Assembly: GCF_004765815.2 (NCBI RefSeq)
Contig: NZ_ML974128.1
Coordinates: 681,089 to 745,088 of the forward strand
Source: Halorussus salinus
Lineage (GTDB): Archaea > Halobacteriota > Halobacteria > Halobacteriales > Haladaptataceae
Reading direction: 5' to 3'
Length of the DNA stretch: 64,000 nucleotides
Below the pieces are notes generated by a model, which was given only the letters and a program-made list of their open reading frames with translations, was not told the DNA's origin and made no database searches. This document shows, piece after piece, positions 25,629-33,684 of this stretch (within the stretch, counting starts at the first letter, position 1; each line of letters opens with the position of its first letter). A program made the translations under genes and the position numbers.

Positions 25629-26682
25629 CGTCCAACAGGTCGGTGATTCTGGCCGCGGCGTCGCCGTCGCCGTACGGCCGGGGCTTCTCGCTCGGCGGGT
25701 CGGCGTCGTCCAGCGCCCGGCGGATGGCCGTCTCGTTCGCGCCGACCAACTCGTTGTATCCGGCCTCGACGGTCTCGCGCCACTCGGTCTCCTCGCGCAT
25801 CGTCACGCAGGGCGTGTCGAGGAAGAACGCCTCCTTCTGGACGCCCCCCGAGTCGGTCGCCACCACGTCCGCACAGTCCTGTAGTCGCACGAAATCGAGG
25901 TAGCCCACCGGCTCGACCAGCGTCAGTCGCTCGCGGGCCTCGTCGTACATTTCGTATTCCTGCATACGGTTTATCGTCCGCGGATGGGCGGGGAAGACGA
26001 CCTCGCGGGGGTCGCCCGCGAGCGCGTCGAGGAGGGCCGCCAGTCTGTCGGGGTCGTCGGTGTTCGCGGCGCGGTGGACCGTCGCCAGCACGTACTCGCC
26101 CGATTCGACGCCGAACTCCGACAGAATCTCGGAGTGGTCCGCGGCGCGCTCGCGCGCCCACAGCACGGCGTCGTACATCACGTCGCCCGTGTCGTGGACC
26201 GCACCGGGGACCGACTCCTCGCGGAGGTTCGCCACTGCGCGCCGAGAGGGCGCAAAGAGGAGGTCCGCGGCGTGGTCGGTCAGCACACGGTTTATCTCCT
26301 CGGGCATCTCGCGGTTGTAGCTCCGAAGTCCGGCCTCGACGTGCGCGAGTCGGGTGTCGGCCTTCGAGGCGGCGATGGCCGCCGCGAGCGTGGAGTTGGT
26401 GTCGCCGTAGACCAGCACCGCGTCCGGTTCTTCGGCTTCTATCTTCTCGCCCAACCCGGCCAGCATCTCGGCGGTCTGGTCGCTGTGGTTCGAGGAGCCG
26501 ACGCCCAAGTTGTCGTCCGGTTCAGGGATGCCCAACTCGTCGAAGAACACGTCGGACATCTCCTCGTCGTAGTGCTGTCCGGTGTGAATCAGCACCTCGT
26601 CGTGGCGACGCCGGAGTTCCCGCGAGACGGCGGCGGCCTTGACGAACTGGGGCCGCGCGCCGACGACGGTGAGGACCTTCAT
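25621..26682 (-). CDS. UDP-GlcNAc 2-epimerase family enzyme (WbpI/WecB-like)
   Basis: 353 residues with the non-hydrolysing 2-epimerase motifs VVGARPQFVKAAAVSREL, HTGQHYDEEMSD, VYGDTNSTLA, HVEAGLRSYNREMPEE, and DSGGVQKEAFFLDTPCVTMR near residues 275-295. WecB makes UDP-ManNAc from UDP-GlcNAc. The close homologue WbpI epimerises the diacetamido-uronic acid nucleotide. Because it lies behind WbpD, WbpE, WbpB and WbpA homologues in one operon, the WbpI role is the better guess here, giving UDP-2,3-diacetamido-2,3-dideoxy-mannuronate. Sequence alone cannot separate the two. Its ATG overlaps the stop of a 56-residue gene as ATGA. Confidence 0.92.
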   Translation of the reverse strand: MKVLTVVGARPQFVKAAAVSRELRRRHDEVLIHTGQHYDEEMSDVFFDELGIPEPDDNLGVGSSNHSDQTAEMLAGLGEKIEAEEPDAVLVYGDTNSTLAAAIAASKADTRLAHVEAGLRSYNREMPEEINRVLTDHAADLLFAPSRRAVANLREESVPGAVHDTGDVMYDAVLWARERAADHSEILSEFGVESGEYVLATVHRAANTDDPDRLAALLDALAGDPREVVFPAHPRTINRMQEYEMYDEARERLTLVEPVGYLDFVRLQDCADVVATDSGGVQKEAFFLDTPCVTMREETEWRETVEAGYNELVGANETAIRRALDDADPPSEKPRPYGDGDAAARITDLLDDA

Positions 26683-26849
26683 GTCGGGTCCTCCTCGTCG
26701 GGGTCCGCGACGCGAATCGGTTCGCTCTCTGCGGCGTCGAGGGCCGCGGTGAGCGTCCGGGAGAGTCGTTCGAACGGCGTCGTCGCGTGAGGGTGGCCGG
26801 TCGGTCGGTCGCTTCCGGAAAGCGTTAAACCTGTTTTAGCAATATCCAT
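26679..26849 (-). CDS. Small 56-residue protein coupled to the 2-epimerase gene
   Basis: ATG at 26849 begins a 56-codon frame whose TGA overlaps the ATG of the epimerase gene as ATGA. The protein starts MDIAKTGLTLSGSDRP and ends in an acidic tail; residues 25-45 may form an amphipathic helix (FERLSRTLTAALDAAES). It has no recognised domain. The 4-base overlap, the ATG start and its place in an operon argue for a real gene. It is a possible assembly or regulatory partner of the epimerase. Confidence 0.55.
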   Translation of the reverse strand: MDIAKTGLTLSGSDRPTGHPHATTPFERLSRTLTAALDAAESEPIRVADPDEEDPT

Positions 26850-26932
26850 GATGTTTTAGAACACCTCGATGTTTCTCCGTGGTCGTGAGCCGGTGCGTCG
26901 TCTCGTCGCGCGGTCCGAGTCTCCCCGCATCG

Positions 26933-28282
26933 CTACCCGCTCCCGATGGTGTAGACGCGGTGGTCGGTCTCCGCGAGGTCGAGGCTCTGGCGGCCGTCCA
27001 CGACCGCGAGCGGGTCGAACCGCTCCCACTCGATTGCGTCGAACTCGCTATGCGGCGTCACCAGCACTATCGCGTCGAGGTCGCGCTCGTAAAGCGCATC
27101 TTGCGATATCTTTTCGAGGTCGAACTCCTCGGCGTCGTCCAGCATCGGGTCCACGCCCAGCACCGTCGCGCCGAGGTTCGAGAGTCGTTCCGCGATTGGT
27201 TCGGCGGGCGTCGCGCGGGTCTCCTCGACGCCCGGCCGGTAGGTCAGCCCGAGGAGCGCCACGGTGGTCTCGTCGGGGGACTTCCCCTCGGCGTCGAGTT
27301 CGCGGGCCAGCGTCTCGACGGTGAACTCCGGCATCGAGTCGTTGACCTCGCGGGCGGTTTCGAGCAGCGGCGAGTCGGTCTCGAAGCCGTTGATGACGAA
27401 GTACGGGTAGTAGGGGATGCAGTGGCCGCCCACGCCCGGACCGGGCGCGTGAATCTCACAGAACGGCTGGGTGTTCGCCGTCTCGATGGCCTCGTTCACG
27501 TCGATGCCCAACTCGTCGGTGAGCGTGGCGAGTTCGTTGGCTAAGGCGATGTTCACGTCGCGGTAGAGACCCTCGAAGACCTTCACTGCCTCCGCGGTGG
27601 TCGCGTCCGAGACGGCGAGTACGTCGTGTTGGGTGATTTCGCCGTAGACGAGTTCGGCGGCTCGGGTGGCCTCGTCGTCGGTGCCGCCGACGACCTTCGG
27701 GTACGCGCCGCGGATGTCTTCGAGCGCCCGCCCGCTGGAGGTCCGCTCGGGGCAGAACGCCAGTCCGAACTCGTCGTGTCCGGCGGCGTCTTCGAGGAGC
27801 GGTTCGAGCAGGTCCTCGCAGGTCCGGGGCGGGACCGTACACTCCACGACCACGAGGTCGCCGGGGTCCAGCCCCGTCGCTATCTCCTCGGCGACCGACC
27901 GCAGGATGGAGAGGTCGGCCTCCTTCTCGTCGGTGATGGGCGTCGGCACGATGACGACGTGGACCGCGGCGTCGGCCGCGGCCTCGGCGGGGTCGTCGGT
28001 CGCCTCGAACGCGCCGCGCTCGACCGTCTCGGCGACGAGTTCCGGCAGGCCGGGTTCGCGCTTGACGGGACACTTCCCGGCGTTTATCGTCTCGACGACC
28101 TCCGGGTCCACGTCCGCGCCGACGACGTTCCCGCAGGTGTCGGCGTACACCGCCGCCAGCGGCAGGCCCATCTTGCCGAGGCCGTACACCGCGACCGGGA
28201 CGTTTCCGGCGAGGAACTCCTCGCGCTGGTCGGTCTCCGGGGCGTCGGTGCCGTACAGTTTCGTGACTTCGTGCAGGCTCAC
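26933..28282 (-). CDS. Nucleotide-sugar 6-dehydrogenase (WbpA/WecC-type)
   Basis: 449 residues, a UDP-sugar dehydrogenase. The N-terminal NAD domain has VYGLGKMGLPLAAVYA and PTPITDEKEADL. The middle has the catalytic Cys288 in GVGGHCIPYYPYF, and the C-terminal UDP-binding domain has LGLTYRPGVEETR. It oxidises C6 of a UDP-N-acetylhexosamine twice to the uronic acid, using two NAD+. In the operon context it would make UDP-GlcNAcA (WbpA), feeding the oxidoreductase. If the epimerase acts first on UDP-GlcNAc it would be WecC, making UDP-ManNAcA. It overlaps the next upstream gene by 4 bases. Confidence 0.92.
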   Translation of the reverse strand: MSLHEVTKLYGTDAPETDQREEFLAGNVPVAVYGLGKMGLPLAAVYADTCGNVVGADVDPEVVETINAGKCPVKREPGLPELVAETVERGAFEATDDPAEAAADAAVHVVIVPTPITDEKEADLSILRSVAEEIATGLDPGDLVVVECTVPPRTCEDLLEPLLEDAAGHDEFGLAFCPERTSSGRALEDIRGAYPKVVGGTDDEATRAAELVYGEITQHDVLAVSDATTAEAVKVFEGLYRDVNIALANELATLTDELGIDVNEAIETANTQPFCEIHAPGPGVGGHCIPYYPYFVINGFETDSPLLETAREVNDSMPEFTVETLARELDAEGKSPDETTVALLGLTYRPGVEETRATPAEPIAERLSNLGATVLGVDPMLDDAEEFDLEKISQDALYERDLDAIVLVTPHSEFDAIEWERFDPLAVVDGRQSLDLAETDHRVYTIGSG

Positions 28283-29397
28283 CGGGCGCTCACCTCCGGC
28301 TCGGAGCGGTCGTCGGCGGTGGTCGCGGCCGCCTCGTGAATCTCGCGCGCGACTTCGAGGACCCGCAGGCCGTCCTCGCCCGAGACCACCGGGTCGCCGT
28401 CGCCGGTCGCGGCCGCGACGAACGCCTCCAACTCGTTTTTGAGCGGTTCGCCGGTCTGGACGGTCGGTCGCTCCACGATGCTCTCGTGGCGGTAGCGCAC
28501 GTCGCCGTTGTCCTCGATGTACTCCGGGAGCGAGTGGCGGTGAATCTCGACCGACCGGTCGATGTAATCGACGTTGACCCGACAGCTCTCGGCCGTGATG
28601 GCCAGCTTCCGGACGCGCTGTTGGGTGACTCTGCTCGCGGTCAGCGAGGCGACGGTCCCGTCGGCGAACGTCAGGTCCGCTGTCGCGTACTGGTTGTTCC
28701 TCGCGCCGTGGGCGGTGACGCTCTCGGGCGACTCGCCGAGCATCGCCAGCACCACGTCGATGTCGTGAATCATCAGGTCCAGCACCGCGCTCTCGTCCAC
28801 CTCTCGGCCTTCCGGCGGCGGGCCGAGTCGCTGGGCGTCCACCGCGATTACGTCCAAGTCGGCAACGATGTCGGCCAGCGCCCGAATCGCGGGGTTGAAC
28901 CGCTCGACGTGGCCGACCTGAATCGTCACGCCCGCGTCGGCCGCGCGGTCGATGAGTTCCCGGCCGACCTCGGGGTCGTCCACGAAGGGCTTCTCGACCA
29001 GCACGTCCACGCCGCGGTCGATGCAGTCGCGGGCCATCTCGGCGTGGAACTGGGTCGGCACCGCGACGGAGGCCACGTCGGCCGCGTCGAGGAGGGCGTC
29101 CAGTTCCAACGCCGTCGCCCCGTGGTCGGCGGCGACCTCGCGGGCCTGCTCGTCGTCAACGTCGAAGACGCCGACGAGGTTCACGGTCGGCAGTTCGCTG
29201 TACACGCGAGCGTGGTGGCGACCCATGCTCCCGACGCCGATTACCGCGGCGTTCGTCACGTCGTCGGGCACGTCGGTCGCGGTGTCGGTCATACTACTTG
29301 TCGTGTCGGTCACGTCACTCGTCGCGTCGGCCGCGTCGCTGGCGGCGTCGGTCGCGGTACTCGGTTCGTCGTGGTCGTCGGGAGGGTCAGCGTTCAT
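28279..29397 (-). CDS. Gfo/Idh/MocA oxidoreductase (WbpB-like)
   Basis: 372 residues. The first 45 residues are a low-complexity Asp/Thr/Ala region, unusual for the family, and may be a late extension. An internal Met just before DVTNAAVIGVG is an alternative start. The core has the Rossmann motif GVGSMGRHH and the catalytic EKPF followed by MIHDIDV, typical of UDP-GlcNAcA 3-dehydrogenases such as WbpB/WlbA. It oxidises the C3 hydroxyl so that the neighbouring aminotransferase can add an amino group. Its stop region overlaps the dehydrogenase ATG and its start overlaps the aminotransferase end by 11 bases, so the operon is very tight. Confidence 0.9.
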   Translation of the reverse strand: MNADPPDDHDEPSTATDAASDAADATSDVTDTTSSMTDTATDVPDDVTNAAVIGVGSMGRHHARVYSELPTVNLVGVFDVDDEQAREVAADHGATALELDALLDAADVASVAVPTQFHAEMARDCIDRGVDVLVEKPFVDDPEVGRELIDRAADAGVTIQVGHVERFNPAIRALADIVADLDVIAVDAQRLGPPPEGREVDESAVLDLMIHDIDVVLAMLGESPESVTAHGARNNQYATADLTFADGTVASLTASRVTQQRVRKLAITAESCRVNVDYIDRSVEIHRHSLPEYIEDNGDVRYRHESIVERPTVQTGEPLKNELEAFVAAATGDGDPVVSGEDGLRVLEVAREIHEAAATTADDRSEPEVSAR

Positions 29398-30472
29398 ACT
29401 CTTGAATCGCGGAGACGATGGTTCGGAGGTCCTGTTCGGAGACGTTCGGATGCACCGGGAGCGACAGCGCCTCGGCGGCGGCGCGCTCGGCGACCGGCGC
29501 GTCGTGGCTCACGGCCTCGTAGGCCGGTTGTTCGTGGATGGGCGTCGGGTAGTAGACGCCGGTGCCGACGCCCACCTCGTCCAAATAGTCGGCCAGTCCC
29601 TCGCGGTCGTCGGTCCGAATCGTGTACTGGTGGTAGACGTGGGTTCGGCCGTCGGGTTCGGTGGGCGTCGCCACGTCGGCGTCGGCCAGTGAGTCGGTGA
29701 GGTAGGCGGCGTTCGACCGCCGGGCCTCGTTGTAGTCCGACAGCCGGTCCAACTGGACCCGACCGATGGCGGCCGCGATGGAGGTCAGCCGGAAGTTGTG
29801 TCCGACTCGGACGTGGCGGTACCCGCCCTCGGGCGGGCGACCGTGGTTGACGAAACTCGCGGCTCGTTCGGCCACGTCGTCGCGTCGGGTCGTGACCATC
29901 CCGCCCTCGCCGGTGGTCATGTTCTTCGTCGGGTACAGCGAGAAGCAGGCCGCGTCGCCGAGCGACCCCACCTTCAGCCCGTGGTACTCCGCGCCGTGAG
30001 CCTGCGCGGCGTCCTCGATTATCGCGAGGTCGTAGTCGTCGGCGATGTCCAGCAGGGCGTCCATCTCGGCTGGAAGCCCGTAGAGGTGGACCGGGAGAAT
30101 CGCGGCCACGTCGTCGCGCTCGCGGACGACCTCCTCGACCGCCACCGGGTCGAGGTTGTACGTCTCGGGGTCGATGTCGGCGAAGACCGGTTCGGCCCCG
30201 GCGAGTCGAATCGCGTTCGCGCTGGCGACGAACGAGAACGGCGTCGTCACCACCGCGTCGCCCTCTCCGACGCCCAGCGCCTCGAAGGCGGTGTGGAGCG
30301 CGGTCGTCCCGTTGCTCGTGGCGACGCCGTGGTCGGCCTCGCACATCGCCGCGAACTCGTCTTCGAAGGCCCGGACCTCCGGCCCGTCGGCGATGTGGCC
30401 CGACTCCATGACCTCCCGGACGCGTTCTATCTCGCGCTCGCCCATCTCGGGGTCGGCGATGGGGACGCTCAT
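29387..30472 (-). CDS. DegT/DnrJ/EryC1/StrS aminotransferase (WbpE-like)
   Basis: 361 residues of the sugar aminotransferase family. The PLP lysine is Lys183 in SLYPTKNMTTGEGG. Earlier motifs include GTTALHTAFEALGVGEGD, TPFSFVASANAIRLAGA and IEDAAQAHGAEYHG. WbpE/WlbC enzymes transaminate the 3-keto sugar made by WbpB, using glutamate, to give the 3-amino sugar. Its position between WbpB- and WbpD-like genes, with overlaps on both sides, fits that reaction. The substrate is inferred from context; the family itself also makes other amino sugars. Confidence 0.93.
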   Translation of the reverse strand: MSVPIADPEMGEREIERVREVMESGHIADGPEVRAFEDEFAAMCEADHGVATSNGTTALHTAFEALGVGEGDAVVTTPFSFVASANAIRLAGAEPVFADIDPETYNLDPVAVEEVVRERDDVAAILPVHLYGLPAEMDALLDIADDYDLAIIEDAAQAHGAEYHGLKVGSLGDAACFSLYPTKNMTTGEGGMVTTRRDDVAERAASFVNHGRPPEGGYRHVRVGHNFRLTSIAAAIGRVQLDRLSDYNEARRSNAAYLTDSLADADVATPTEPDGRTHVYHQYTIRTDDREGLADYLDEVGVGTGVYYPTPIHEQPAYEAVSHDAPVAERAAAEALSLPVHPNVSEQDLRTIVSAIQEYER

Positions 30473-31089
30473 GCTATCTCGTTGCCCCCTCGCAACTCAT
30501 CGGGCAGGTCCCGGAACTGGGCGGGCGCGCCCACCGCCAGCGTCTCCGGGGGCACGTCCTCGGTCACGACCGCTCCGGCCGCGACGAACGAGCCTTCGCC
30601 GACGGTGACGCCGGGCAACAGGGTCGCGTTCGCGCCGACCGACACGTGGTCTTCCAGCGTCGGGCCGTCGAGGTCGTACTCCTCGCGGATGGGGTAGGCG
30701 TCGTTGGTCAACACCGCGTTCGGTCCGACGAACACCTCGTCGCCGATGGTCGTGTTCGTCGGCACGTAGACGCCCGTCTGGAGACTGACGTGCGACCCGA
30801 CGGTCGTGGTCCCGTCGATGACGGTGTTCGTGCCGACCACCACGTCGTCGCCGACGGCGGTCTCCTCGCGCACCAGCACGCCGTGGCCGGTGGTGAAGTC
30901 GTCGCCGATTACCACGTCGGCGTAGACGATGCTCCCCGAGCGAATCGTCGCCCGGTCGCCGATGCGCGGTGGGTCGGCCTCCTCGCGGTGGCGGTGGCCG
31001 ACCGTGGCGTTCGGCGAGACGGTACACTCCTCGCCCAACTCGGGAACGAGTCGCTCCTCGCACTCGTCCCGAGCGTCGGCCTTAGCCAC
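30469..31089 (-). CDS. Hexapeptide-repeat N-acetyltransferase (WbpD/WlbB-like)
   Basis: 206 residues, a left-handed beta-helix acetyltransferase with repeats such as VVIGDDFTTGHGVLV and VGDDVVVGTNTV and an active-site-like VFVGPNAVLTNDAYP. It matches the length and layout of WbpD-type enzymes that acetylate the 3-amino group with acetyl-CoA. It is the first gene of the five-enzyme operon. The start is GTG at 31089 with a strong Shine-Dalgarno GGGGGTGA at 31096-31103, which is unusual in a genome with many leaderless genes. A 23-codon frame overlaps its start. It overlaps the aminotransferase start as ATGA. Confidence 0.9.
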   Translation of the reverse strand: MAKADARDECEERLVPELGEECTVSPNATVGHRHREEADPPRIGDRATIRSGSIVYADVVIGDDFTTGHGVLVREETAVGDDVVVGTNTVIDGTTTVGSHVSLQTGVYVPTNTTIGDEVFVGPNAVLTNDAYPIREEYDLDGPTLEDHVSVGANATLLPGVTVGEGSFVAAGAVVTEDVPPETLAVGAPAQFRDLPDELRGGNEIA

Positions 31090-31153
31090 GCTGGCTCACC
31101 CCCTTCGCGGAGCGCGAGTCCAACGTATCGTTCGGAGTCAGTAACGGAATCAT
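31082..31153 (-). CDS. Possible 23-residue leader ORF of the Wbp operon
   Basis: ATG at 31153 opens 23 codons (start MIPLLTPNDTLD) whose TAA lies inside the acetyltransferase gene, giving an 8-base overlap. Its reading overlaps the Shine-Dalgarno sequence of that gene. It may be a leader peptide affecting translation of the operon, or a chance frame. Confidence 0.25.
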   Translation of the reverse strand: MIPLLTPNDTLDSRSAKGVSQRG

Positions 31154-31229
31154 ATGTCAATCAGTCGATTGCCCGGTCGTATCGCCGGACGGCGCGCCGG
31201 GCGTTATCGAGTCAATGACCTGTATCCGC

Positions 31230-31238
31230 CTTTGTTAT
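31230..31238 (-). promoter_or_regulatory. ATAACAAAG motif of the Wbp operon
   Basis: Exact motif reading toward the operon, 145 bases before the acetyltransferase start and 81 bases before its micro-ORF. The predicted leader of over 100 bases is long for a haloarchaeon. Confidence 0.5.
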
Positions 31239-31410
31239 ACGGAGCCTTGAAGTCGGGTAGACCGGTCTTATCGGCGTTTTCGACCGGGTTTTCCGGGAGT
31301 AGCGTCCGCGAAGGGATTTCCCAGTTTCCCGACCGGTCCGGGGACGTTATCGTACCCGTATCGTCGTCCTCCCGTGACGTATCGTCGGACTACCCCCCGA
31401 CAGTACGTGG

Positions 31411-31419
31411 GTAACAAAG
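31411..31419 (+). promoter_or_regulatory. GTAACAAAG motif of the DUF7344-glmM unit
   Basis: Centre 29 bases before an ATG at 31444 that opens a 33-codon frame, and 117 bases before the DUF7344 start. This is the same spacing as at leaderless starts elsewhere in the window. Confidence 0.5.
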
Positions 31420-31443
31420 TGCCAACGCGGTAATATCGAGGGT

Positions 31444-31545
31444 ATGCGGCGGTCTCACCTGCGGACATCCTCCCGACCCGGTGGCTCCGAGCGCGTATCG
31501 CCTCCGACGACCTGCCGACATCCGGGGGAGCATGTCTCGCGCTGA
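31444..31545 (+). CDS. Possible 33-residue leaderless micro-ORF before the DUF7344 gene
   Basis: The ATG sits at the expected transcription start of the GTAACAAAG promoter. The frame is Arg/Ser-rich (start MRRSHLRTSSRP), contains no hydrophobic segment and overlaps the DUF7344 gene start by 14 bases. The composition resembles a chance frame, but the promoter spacing is suggestive. Confidence 0.3.
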   Translation: MRRSHLRTSSRPGGSERVSPPTTCRHPGEHVSR

Positions 31546-32092
31546 CGAGCTCTCTCAGGACGAGGTCTTCGAGGTTCTGAAGAGCCCCCGGCGTCGGTAC
31601 GCGCTGTACTACCTCCGGCGGGAGGGCGGCGAAACCGAACTGTCGGACCTGACCGAACAGGTCGCGGCGTGGGAGAACGAGACGACTCCCGCGGCGCTCT
31701 CGACCGAACAGCGCAAGCGCGTGTACATCTCCCTCTACCAGACCCACCTCCCGAAACTCGACGAGGCGAACATCGTGGAGTACGACCGCGACGAGGGTAT
31801 CGTCCGACTCGGCGACCGAGCCTCGGACCTCGACATCTATCTGGGCGACGTATCCCGCGAGGAGTTCCCGTGGGACCGGTACTACCTTGGACTCGTGGGC
31901 GCGAGTTCCCTGCTGGTCGCGGCGGTCTGGCTGAATCTCCCTCCCTTCGGGATGATTCCCGGTCTCGTGCTGGCGACGCTTATCCTCGTGGTGTTCGGCG
32001 TCTCGGCGCTCGTCCACTACTTCAAGTACAGACGCGGCGGTAACGTCGGCACGCCGCCCGAAATACATCGCGTCAATGGACAGGAAAATTAG
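31532..32092 (+). CDS. DUF7344-type winged-helix protein with two membrane segments
   Basis: 186 residues. Residues 1-100 resemble the haloarchaeal DUF7344 winged helix, with FEVLKSPRRRYALYYLRREG and SLYQTHLPKLDEANIVEYD. Two membrane segments follow at about residues 118-136 and 140-162, with a short basic tail. A soluble paralogue lies at 59059. A membrane-anchored HTH protein could sense the envelope. It is directly joined to glmM (TAG-ATG, no gap), so regulation of amino-sugar supply is a possible role. I start at the ATG at 31532 because the family begins there; the longer in-frame extension is Arg/Pro-rich. Confidence 0.8.
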   Translation: MSRADELSQDEVFEVLKSPRRRYALYYLRREGGETELSDLTEQVAAWENETTPAALSTEQRKRVYISLYQTHLPKLDEANIVEYDRDEGIVRLGDRASDLDIYLGDVSREEFPWDRYYLGLVGASSLLVAAVWLNLPPFGMIPGLVLATLILVVFGVSALVHYFKYRRGGNVGTPPEIHRVNGQEN

Positions 32093-33460
32093 ATGTTCGG
32101 AACCAGCGGCATCCGCGGACGAATCGGCGACGAAGTGACTTGCGACCTCGCGCTGGCGGTCGGGCGCGCGCTCGCCAGCGAGGGCTACGGGAGCGTAGTA
32201 GTCGGCAGAGACGCCCGCGAGAGCGGACGGATGCTGGCCGACGCCGCGGTCTCGGGCCTCCGGGAATGTGGCGCGGACGCGATTCGGCTCGGCGAACAAG
32301 CCACTCCCACGGTCGCCCGGAGCGTCGGCTGGCGCGACGCCGACGCGGGCCTGATGGTGACCGCCAGCCACAACCCGGCCCCGGACAACGGGCTGAAGCT
32401 CTGGAACCCCTCGGGACAGGCCTTCGACGAGCGCCAACGGGAGGCCATCGCGGCTCGCGTGCGCGAAGAAAACTACGACCTCCGGGCGTGGGACGACCTC
32501 GGCGAGGAGACCGCGTGGGACGCCGCCCGCGAGCGCCACGCGCAGGCGGTCACGAGCGCGGCCGCGCCCGGCGACTGCTCGATAGTCGTGGACGCGGGCA
32601 ACGGCGTCGGAGGGGTCACCGCCGAGGCGCTCCGACGACTCGGCCACGACGTGCGGACGCTCAACGACCGGCCGGACGGGACGTTTCCCGCGCGCCCGAG
32701 CGAGCCGACCGCCGAGAACTGCCGGGGTCTCTCGGCGTTCGTCGCCGCGACCGACGCCGACCTCGGCATCGCCCACGACGGCGACGCCGACCGGATGCGC
32801 GCGGTCACCGCGTCGGGCGAGTTCGTTGCGGGCGACCTCCTGCTGGCGGTGTTCGCCCGCGAGGCCGCGACGCCCGGCGACGAGGTGGCGGTTCCCGTGG
32901 ATACGAGTCTCACCGTCGCCGACACGCTGGAAGCACAGGGAGCCATCGTCACGCGCACGCGCGTGGGAGACGTGTACGTCGCCGAGCGCGCGACCGACTC
33001 CGGCGTTGCCTTCGGCGGCGAACCCAGCGGCGCGTGGATATGGCCCGACGAGACGCTGTGTCCCGACGGCCCACTCGCGGCGTGTCGGCTCGCGGGACTG
33101 GTCGCCCGTCGCGGGTCGCTCGACCGACTCGTCGGCGAAATCGAGACGTATCCGCTCGAACGCGGCAGCGTCGAGACCGACCGGAAGGCGGCCGCGATGG
33201 AGCGCGTTCGGGACCGACTTCTCGGCGAGTACGACGACGTGACCACCCTAGACGGTGTGCGGGTCGGGACCGACGACGGGTGGCTCCTCGTGCGCGCGAG
33301 CGGGACCCAATCGCTGATTCGGGTGACTGCCGAGGCCAGAAGCGAAGAGCGAACCGAACAGTTGTTCACAAAAGCCGAAACCGCCGTCGAGGAGGGGATT
33401 CGCGCGGTCGAACGTGCCAGCGTCGAGGGAGAATCCGAGCGGGCGAGTCGTCGGAGTTAA
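32093..33460 (+). CDS. glmM: Phosphoglucosamine mutase
   Basis: 455 residues of the alpha-D-phosphohexomutase family with all four signatures: the phosphoserine loop MVTASHNPAPDNG, the metal loop DGDADRM near residue 225, the sugar loop GGEPSGAW, and the C-terminal phosphate loop VRASGTQSLIRV. It interconverts glucosamine-6-phosphate and glucosamine-1-phosphate, between GlmS and the GlmU-like enzyme. Archaeal members can also be phosphomannomutases, so the specificity is inferred from the presence of glmS and a GlmU-like gene. It begins immediately after the DUF7344 stop codon and its end overlaps the end of a small leftward gene by 4 bases. Confidence 0.9.
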   Translation: MFGTSGIRGRIGDEVTCDLALAVGRALASEGYGSVVVGRDARESGRMLADAAVSGLRECGADAIRLGEQATPTVARSVGWRDADAGLMVTASHNPAPDNGLKLWNPSGQAFDERQREAIAARVREENYDLRAWDDLGEETAWDAARERHAQAVTSAAAPGDCSIVVDAGNGVGGVTAEALRRLGHDVRTLNDRPDGTFPARPSEPTAENCRGLSAFVAATDADLGIAHDGDADRMRAVTASGEFVAGDLLLAVFAREAATPGDEVAVPVDTSLTVADTLEAQGAIVTRTRVGDVYVAERATDSGVAFGGEPSGAWIWPDETLCPDGPLAACRLAGLVARRGSLDRLVGEIETYPLERGSVETDRKAAAMERVRDRLLGEYDDVTTLDGVRVGTDDGWLLVRASGTQSLIRVTAEARSEERTEQLFTKAETAVEEGIRAVERASVEGESERASRRS

Positions 33461-33684
33461 ATCCGGTCCACCACGTCGCAGACCGAGTGAGCGTCCGCGA
33501 CGATGAAGGCTTCGTCACGGAGCATCTCCTCTTCTTCGGGGAGAAACATTAGGTGACCGCGGTCGTTTTTCTTCGCGCGGATAACTTCCCAGTCGTCCAG
33601 TTCGTAGCCGAGGTCGTCGGGTTCGGGGTCGCGGGGGACTTCCTGCCACCCGTCGGTTTCGGAGTGGGCGTTCTTAGGAGCCAT
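33457..33684 (-). CDS. Small acidic haloarchaeal protein
   Basis: 75 residues, acidic, with a conserved-looking GYELDDWEVIRAKKNDRGHLMFLPEEEEM core and no membrane segment or signal. Small proteins of this type are widespread in haloarchaea without known function. It starts at the ATG at 33684, which lies inside the end of the remnant reading frame 33674-33907. It may now depend on the promoter of that remnant. Confidence 0.65.
   Translation of the reverse strand: MAPKNAHSETDGWQEVPRDPEPDDLGYELDDWEVIRAKKNDRGHLMFLPEEEEMLRDEAFIVADAHSVCDVVDRI

Larger units (their letters stand above)
31090..31531. other. Divergent control region between the Wbp operon and the DUF7344-glmM pair
   Basis: A 442-base region with opposed ATAACAAAG/GTAACAAAG motifs at 31230-31238 (leftward) and 31411-31419 (rightward) and two micro-ORFs that overlap the first gene on each side. 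No other conserved gene is seen. The symmetry suggests coordinated control of both transcripts. Confidence 0.5.

Noticed and set aside
30909..31160. An 83-codon leftward frame starting at TTG 31160
   Set aside because: It overlaps most of the acetyltransferase start in another frame and has no Shine-Dalgarno site of its own.
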